Below, one piece after another: positions 59,986-64,000 of a DNA stretch of 64,000 nucleotides. The DNA is from Thalassobaculum fulvum (GTDB lineage: Bacteria; Pseudomonadota; Alphaproteobacteria; Thalassobaculales; Thalassobaculaceae). The position numbers and the translations under genes are program-made. Positions within the stretch are counted from its first letter, which is position 1. Each line of letters starts with the position of its first letter. The notes beneath the pieces were generated by a model, which was not told where the DNA came from, made no database searches, and worked only from the letters and a program-made list of their open reading frames with translations. The stretch covers positions 1 to 64,000 of the forward strand of contig NZ_BMZS01000003.1 of assembly GCF_014652915.1 (NCBI RefSeq). The letters run 5' to 3'.

Positions 59986-61272
59986 CTATCGGGCGCGGGC
60001 GGAAACGATCGCCAGCACGAAGCAGACGGCACCGAAACCGACCAGCGACAGCACCGTCAGCCGCACCAGGTCGTAGCCGCCGACCGTCCAGATCGCCGCC
60101 GCCAGGGTCGGTGCGGCGGCGGTCGCGCCCATGAACGGCAGGGCCAGCGCCCCGGAGATCGCGCCGAAGCCGGTGCGCCCCAGCAGGTTGGCGGTGACCA
60201 CCGGCCGGGTGATGCTGGTGACCCCGTAGCCGGAGCCCTGCAGCAGCACGAAGGCGAACAGCAGCAGCGGGATCGCGCCGGCGCCGATCAGCGCGGTCGA
60301 GGCCGCCAGCATGAACGCGAAGGACAGGCCGCAGATCGCGTTCATCGAGACCCGCTTCTCGACCGCCATCATCGCCAGCCGCCCGGCCACCTGCATCGGC
60401 CCGATGCCTGACGCGACCGCCACCGCGACCGTGGTCGACACGCCGCGCTCGTCCAGCATCGGCAGCAGGTGGGTGATCAGGATGCCTTGGGTCAGCGCGA
60501 TCATCGCGAACGCCACGGCCAGCAGCCAGAACGTCGGCCGCCGCAGCGCCGCCTGCAGGCCGGCGCCGTCCTTGCCGCCGCTGCCGGCGATCGCCGCCGG
60601 CTCGGCCTCCGGCACCGGCCGGGTGCCGTAGACGAACAACGGGACGCAGATCAGCAGGATGGCGGCCGCGAACCCGCCGGTCGCCGCCCGCCAGCCGTAC
60701 AGCTCGGCCAGCAGGTTGGCGACCGGGAACGAGACCGTGCCGGCCAGCCCGGCGATCAGGGTGATTCGGGTGATCGCCTTGCGGGCGTCGCTGCCGCGGG
60801 TACGGGTCAGGAACGCGAAGCACGGTTCGTACAGGCAGGTCGCCATGCAGGCGCCGAGCGCGACCCACAGGGCGTAGAACTGCCAGGCTTCGCGCACCAG
60901 GCTGACCGCGCCGATCAGCAGGCCGGCACAGATCGAGCCGCCGATCAGCAGCCGCCGGCCGTGCCCGGCGTCGATCAGGCGGCCGGTCAGGGGCGCGCAC
61001 AGGGCGGAAGTGACCAGGGCGGCGGTGAAGGCGCCCGACAGGGTGGTCTTCTCCCAGCCGAGGTCGCCCTCCCAGTGCGCCAGCAGGGCCGGGAAGATGT
61101 AGAACACCCCTGCCCACACGATGGTCTCGGCGAAGGCCAGGGCGAGGACGGTACGACCCGGCGACGCAAATGTGGTCGATGCGGGCGGGGCAGGGGGCTG
61201 AGCGGCGGTCAAGGAGGCGGACTCCGGAAGGCGGACGAGGCATCCTTCCACGGCGCCGGCCCCGACGTCCAT
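59986..61272 (-). CDS. MFS transporter
   Basis: Up to 428 residues with 12 predicted helices. The A-motif-like loop is GRLIDAGHGRRLLIGGS near 98; the first helix starts near 45 (LALAFAETIVWAGVFYIFPA). The ATG at 61272 has no ribosome site and sits in a 16-bp direct repeat (CGTCCATTCGAG at 61266 and 61282); a TTG at 61212 with GGAG upstream is a good alternative giving 408 residues. It lies 72 bp upstream of the VOC/ureohydrolase pair on the same strand and may import their substrate. Confidence 0.83.
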   Translation of the reverse strand: MDVGAGAVEGCLVRLPESASLTAAQPPAPPASTTFASPGRTVLALAFAETIVWAGVFYIFPALLAHWEGDLGWEKTTLSGAFTAALVTSALCAPLTGRLIDAGHGRRLLIGGSICAGLLIGAVSLVREAWQFYALWVALGACMATCLYEPCFAFLTRTRGSDARKAITRITLIAGLAGTVSFPVANLLAELYGWRAATGGFAAAILLICVPLFVYGTRPVPEAEPAAIAGSGGKDGAGLQAALRRPTFWLLAVAFAMIALTQGILITHLLPMLDERGVSTTVAVAVASGIGPMQVAGRLAMMAVEKRVSMNAICGLSFAFMLAASTALIGAGAIPLLLFAFVLLQGSGYGVTSITRPVVTANLLGRTGFGAISGALALPFMGATAAAPTLAAAIWTVGGYDLVRLTVLSLVGFGAVCFVLAIVSARAR

Positions 61273-61314
61273 TCGAGCCGGCGTCCATTCGAGGATCGTC
61301 CGGGCGTTAGATCA

Positions 61315-61336
61315 TATTCCGAAATTCTTGGGAATA
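61315..61336. promoter_or_regulatory. Likely ArsR operator upstream of arsR
   Basis: TATTCC-N10-GGAATA in an AT-rich stretch ending 38 bp before the ArsR ATG; an inner ATTC-TTGG-GAAT dyad overlaps it. A closely related sequence precedes the permease gene, which supports a common ArsR site. Confidence 0.6.
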
Positions 61337-61374
61337 CCGTTGATCGATTCCCGGCGGCGCCCTATATTGCCGCC

Positions 61375-61698
61375 ATGGACATCAAGACCACAGCGACGCG
61401 CCTGGAGGCGCTGGGTAACGAGACCCGTCTGCAGGTGTTCCGGATCCTGGTCCGGGCCGGCCGCGGCGGGCTGCCGGTCGGCGAGCTGCAACGCCGCACC
61501 GAAACCGCGCGTTCGACCCTGTCGCACCACCTGCACAAACTGATCGCCGTGGGCCTGGTGTACCAGGAGCGGGACGGCACCACCCTGTTCTGCCACGCCA
61601 ACTACGCGGCGATGGACGAGACCCTCGGGTTCCTGGCCCGCGAATGCTGCGCCGACGCCGGGGCGGAGCGCTGTGGCGCGGCGGGGGCGGCGGCGTGA
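61375..61698 (+). CDS. ArsR-family metalloregulator
   Basis: 107-residue winged-helix repressor. The helix-turn-helix is LPVGELQRRTETARSTLSHHLHKLIAVGLV at about 31-60, with the wing ERDGTTLFCHANY. Cysteines occur at the C-terminus (ECCADAGAERCGAAG), a Cys-Cys plus distant Cys arrangement that could bind arsenite-like metalloids, unlike the classical helix-located CxCxxC. It precedes an ArsP-type permease and both have the same AT-rich dyad upstream. Confidence 0.86.
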   Translation: MDIKTTATRLEALGNETRLQVFRILVRAGRGGLPVGELQRRTETARSTLSHHLHKLIAVGLVYQERDGTTLFCHANYAAMDETLGFLARECCADAGAERCGAAGAAA

Positions 61699-61710
61699 TC
61701 CTCAATTCGT

Positions 61711-61756
61711 CCTCATCCTGGCTCTCCGCGACTTCGTCGCTGCGGCCGGGATGAGG
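61711..61756. repeat. Intergenic hairpin repeat, rearranged half copy of type B
   Basis: CCTCATCCTGGC (61711-61722) pairs with GCCGGGATGAGG (61745-61756) with one T:G pair. The middle matches the left half of type B copies (GGCTCTCCGCG, then CGGCCGGGATGAGG) but the GGGTCCC end is replaced by CCTCATCC, so this is a half element folded on itself. It lies between arsR and the permease. Confidence 0.7.
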
Positions 61757-61795
61757 GAATGGGGAAACGTTTCCCTTTTTTTGCCCAACTATGTC

Positions 61796-61811
61796 GAATA
61801 TTCTGGGAATA
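61796..61811. promoter_or_regulatory. Likely ArsR operator upstream of the permease gene
   Basis: GAATATTC (61796-61803) overlaps TATTC-TGG-GAATA (61799-61811), 15 bp before the permease ATG. It closely resembles the site upstream of arsR, so both genes probably answer to the same repressor from separate promoters. Confidence 0.6.
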
Positions 61812-61825
61812 GCGGAGAAACCAAG

Positions 61826-62851
61826 ATGACCGAGATTGCCCTCGCCACCAGACGGCTCGCCGGCCGGATCGATCCGGCGGTTCTGGTCGCTCTGCTGGCC
61901 CTCGCCTTGCTGACCGTGCTGGCGCCGGCCCAGGCCGCGACGAGCCTGCGGTTCACCGGCGACGCCCTGGTCGGCGTGCTGCCGTTCCTGGCGCTGTCGA
62001 TCGGCGTCGCGGCCTATGCCAAGGCCAGCGGCGCCGACGCCCTGATCGCCCGGGCGTTTACCGGCAACCTGCCGACCATGATCGTGGCGGCCGCCCTGAT
62101 GGGCGCGCTGTCGCCGTTCTGCTCCTGCGGGGTGATCCCGCTGATCGCCGCGCTGCTGGCGATGGGCGTGCCGCTGGCGCCGGTCATGGCGTTCTGGCTG
62201 GCCTCGCCGCTGATGGACCCGTCGATGTTCCTGCTGACCGCCGGTACCCTGGGGACCACGTTCGCGGTCTACAAGACCGTCGCGGCGGTGGCGATCGGCC
62301 TGCTCGGCGGCTTCGGCACGGCGGCGATCGGCCGGGCCGGCCTGTTCGCCGAGCCGCTGCGCGAGGGTGTGGGCAACGGTGGCTGCGGCGGCTCGACCAT
62401 CCGCAACCCGAAGCAGGTGGTCTGGCGGTTCTGGGGCGAGCAGCCGCGCCGCGAACGGTTCGCCAGGAACGCCCTCGACAACACCCTGTTCCTCGGCAAG
62501 TGGCTGGCCATTGCGTTCTTCCTGGAGAGCCTGATGCTGGCCTACGTCCCGGCCGAGCTGATCAGCAGCTCGATCGGCGGCGACGGCTGGCTGACCGTGC
62601 TCGGCGCCACCGCCGTCGGGGTGCCGGCCTACCTGAACGGCTATGCGGCGCTGCCGCTGATCGGCGGGCTGATCGAGCAGGGCATGGCGCCCGGCGCCGG
62701 CATGGCCTTCATGCTGGCCGGCGGCGTGTCCTCGATCCCGGCGGCGATCGCGGTCTGGGCGCTGGCCCGGCCGCCGGTGTTCGCCGCCTATCTCGGCTTC
62801 GCCTTCGCCGGCGCGTTCGCCATGGGCGGGCTGTACGGCCTGGTGGTGTGA
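61826..62851 (+). CDS. ArsP/SO_0444-type permease
   Basis: 341-residue membrane permease with about 8-9 helices. The diagnostic motif SPFCSCGVIPLIAALLAMG near residue 94-112 places it in the permease family that contains ArsP (trivalent methylarsenical efflux) and SO_0444 (copper/zinc efflux). A glycine-rich cytosolic loop with a Cys (GVGNGGCGGST) lies near 188. The start at 61826 follows GGAGAAACC. The adjoining ArsR gene and shared operator favour efflux of an arsenical or metal, which cannot be settled from sequence. Confidence 0.8.
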   Translation: MTEIALATRRLAGRIDPAVLVALLALALLTVLAPAQAATSLRFTGDALVGVLPFLALSIGVAAYAKASGADALIARAFTGNLPTMIVAAALMGALSPFCSCGVIPLIAALLAMGVPLAPVMAFWLASPLMDPSMFLLTAGTLGTTFAVYKTVAAVAIGLLGGFGTAAIGRAGLFAEPLREGVGNGGCGGSTIRNPKQVVWRFWGEQPRRERFARNALDNTLFLGKWLAIAFFLESLMLAYVPAELISSSIGGDGWLTVLGATAVGVPAYLNGYAALPLIGGLIEQGMAPGAGMAFMLAGGVSSIPAAIAVWALARPPVFAAYLGFAFAGAFAMGGLYGLVV

Positions 62852-62874
62852 GGCCGGTCGAGCCCGTCGCTCTC

Positions 62875-63013
62875 TGGGTTCCGGCTCGGGTCGCCCCGCT
62901 TGCGCAGGTCGCCCCGTCCGGAATGACGACAGAGGGGGACGGGCCGTGCCTTCCTCTTCTTGACGTCATTCCGGACGGACGCGCCGCCTTCGGCGGGGCC
63001 GAGCCGGAACCCA
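62875..63013. repeat. Intergenic hairpin repeat, type A copy 3
   Basis: 139 bp between the permease and amidohydrolase ends. Outer arms TGGGTTCCGGCTC (62875-62887) and GAGCCGGAACCCA (63001-63013), inner arms GTCCGGAATGACG (62916-62928) and CGTCATTCCGGAC (62964-62976); all perfect. Each differs from copy 1 by one base pair changed on both sides (G:C to A:T), so the stems are maintained. Confidence 0.85.
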
Positions 63014-63043
63014 CCAGGCGACGGGCCGGTCCTTCGGGCCGGC

Positions 63044-64000
63044 TCAGCGCACCACTGGAAGCGCCCGCTGCACCACGTTCATGAACCAGCGGATCCCGAC
63101 CGGCACGACCGCGTCGTTGAACACGTAGCGGTCGCCGTGCAGGCCCTGGCCGGGCCCGACCTCGCCGGCGCCGATCCAGGCGTAGGCGCCACGGCCGACG
63201 GCGTTCAGCATGAACGCGAAGTCCTCGCAACCCATGCTCGGCGGAAACTCGGTCAGCACCCGCTCGCTTCCGACCGCGTCGAGGCCGGCCGCGACCGCGA
63301 CGTCGGCCCCGTCCGCCGGGTTGACCACCGGCGGATAGCCGCGCTTGTAGGTGAGCGCCGCCGCCAGCCCGTGCACCGCCGCCACGCCCTCGGCGATCCG
63401 GCGGATCTCGGCCTCGCAGTGGTCCGACAGGCCGGCATCGTAGAACCGGCAGGTGCCCTCGACCGTCACCTCGGTCGGCACGAAGTTGTTGAACCGGCCG
63501 CCGTGGATCTGGGTGACCGACAGCACCGCCGGCTTCAGCGGGTCGATGCTGCGGCTGACCACGCGCTGCGCCGCCGCGACGAAGTCGGCGGCCGCCAGGA
63601 TCGGGTCGTCGCCGAGATGCGGCATGGCAGCGTGGCAGCCCCTGCCGCTGAAACGCAGCTCGAAGTCGTCGACCGCCGCCATCTGCGGGCCGGTGCGCAC
63701 CGCGATGTGGCCCTCGGGCACGCCCGGCCAGTTGTGCAGGGCGAACACCGCGTCGACCGGGAACCGCTCGAACACCCCGTCGCCGACCATCCGGCGGCCG
63801 CCACCGACGACTTCCTCGGCCGGCTGGAACACGAACACCACGGTGCCGTCGAAGCCGCCGCCCTCGGCCAGCAGCTTCGCCGCCCCCAGCAGGATCGCGC
63901 TGTGCCCGTCATGGCCGCAGGCGTGCATGACGCCCGGGGTGCGCGAGGCGTAGGGGACGCCGGCCGCCTCCTGGATCGGCAGGGCGTCGAGCTCGGCCCG
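63044..64000 (-). CDS. M20D amidohydrolase (hippurate hydrolase-like), 5' end beyond window
   Basis: The coding frame is open to the last base, so at least 318 residues are present and the N-terminus lies outside. Motifs: [13 protein letters not shown] at the window edge, [14 protein letters not shown] with metal-binding Cys/His, [17 protein letters not shown] with the catalytic Glu, and [20 protein letters not shown]. The end has the [13 protein letters not shown] metal motif. It hydrolyses N-acyl or amidated amino acids. It lies just after a hairpin repeat and converges with the ArsP-type gene. Confidence 0.88.
   Translation of the reverse strand, partial: RAELDALPIQEAAGVPYASRTPGVMHACGHDGHSAILLGAAKLLAEGGGFDGTVVFVFQPAEEVVGGGRRMVGDGVFERFPVDAVFALHNWPGVPEGHIAVRTGPQMAAVDDFELRFSGRGCHAAMPHLGDDPILAAADFVAAAQRVVSRSIDPLKPAVLSVTQIHGGRFNNFVPTEVTVEGTCRFYDAGLSDHCEAEIRRIAEGVAAVHGLAAALTYKRGYPPVVNPADGADVAVAAGLDAVGSERVLTEFPPSMGCEDFAFMLNAVGRGAYAWIGAGEVGPGQGLHGDRYVFNDAVVPVGIRWFMNVVQRALPVVR

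Noticed and set aside
58070-61288. A 1,072-codon open frame on the minus strand
   Set aside because: Only its 3' third (58070-59047) encodes a recognisable protein. The rest lies in another frame across the VOC and MFS genes and is Arg/Pro-rich, as expected for GC-rich antisense or shifted frames.

Overview
The window is one stretch of a GC-rich chromosome, with codon third positions almost always G or C. About 62 tightly packed protein genes are supported. I saw no rRNA, tRNA, insertion sequence, prophage or CRISPR array. The gene content suggests an aerobic, Gram-negative alphaproteobacterium, perhaps of the Rhodospirillales: TRAP and polyamine-type ABC importers, a lipid A/O-antigen block, a RutR-like regulator, a form II CoxL-like enzyme and a KorAB/GltD-type 2-oxoacid oxidoreductase. 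There is no taxonomic marker gene, so this placement is tentative.

Layout. 115-2402: 2,2-dialkylglycine decarboxylase and a divergent LysR regulator. 2460-4531: a second LysR regulator and a nitronate monooxygenase, with a textbook LysR box between them. 4575-7749: RutR-like regulator, uracil phosphoribosyltransferase, a secreted calcium-repeat protein and MsrQ. 8048-12550: TRAP transporter, a racemase-fold protein and a PuuE-like deacetylase. 13086-22623: RpiR regulator, a complete spermidine/putrescine-type ABC importer, a second racemase, allantoinase PuuE, a GNAT protein and an M20 hydrolase. 22613-28279: a minus-strand group (DUF6064, Tat-exported aldo/keto reductase, SDR, EamA exporter, MlrC, CYTH). 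28520-33215: lone CoxL-like subunit, glutathione transferase, GNAT protein and class IV aminotransferase. 33354-36859: Dpp-type importer without ATPase genes. 37081-44786: DUF2000/AraC pair, then an envelope block (phosphatase, glycosyltransferase, O-antigen ligase, MsbA-like exporter, late acyltransferase). 44836-48875: MFS/MarR pair, ureohydrolase and carbonic anhydrase. 48898-51371: ECF sigma factor, anti-sigma factor and a redoxin/2-oxoglutarate oxygenase fusion. 51477-57933: KorABC-type oxidoreductase and an aldehyde dehydrogenase. 58070-61272: a second, altered ureohydrolase, VOC protein and MFS. 61375-62851: ArsR and an ArsP-type permease. 63044 to the end: a truncated M20 amidohydrolase.

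The main theme is uptake and breakdown of nitrogen-rich small molecules. Two neighbouring modules have the same architecture, importer - Asp/Glu/hydantoin racemase - PuuE-family deacetylase, but use unrelated importers. The second module looks like a functional allantoin (or similar ureide) pathway. In the first, the racemase has lost both catalytic cysteines, so it probably does something else. Two ureohydrolases, M20 hydrolases, MlrC and dialkylglycine decarboxylase fit the same theme.

The most novel-looking parts are: the Cys-less racemase module; the ECF sigma/anti-sigma/redoxin-oxygenase operon; a ureohydrolase lacking a metal-ligand histidine; a family of nine intergenic hairpin repeats whose stems show compensatory base changes; and an O-antigen ligase whose best start is an ATC codon behind a perfect Shine-Dalgarno sequence.
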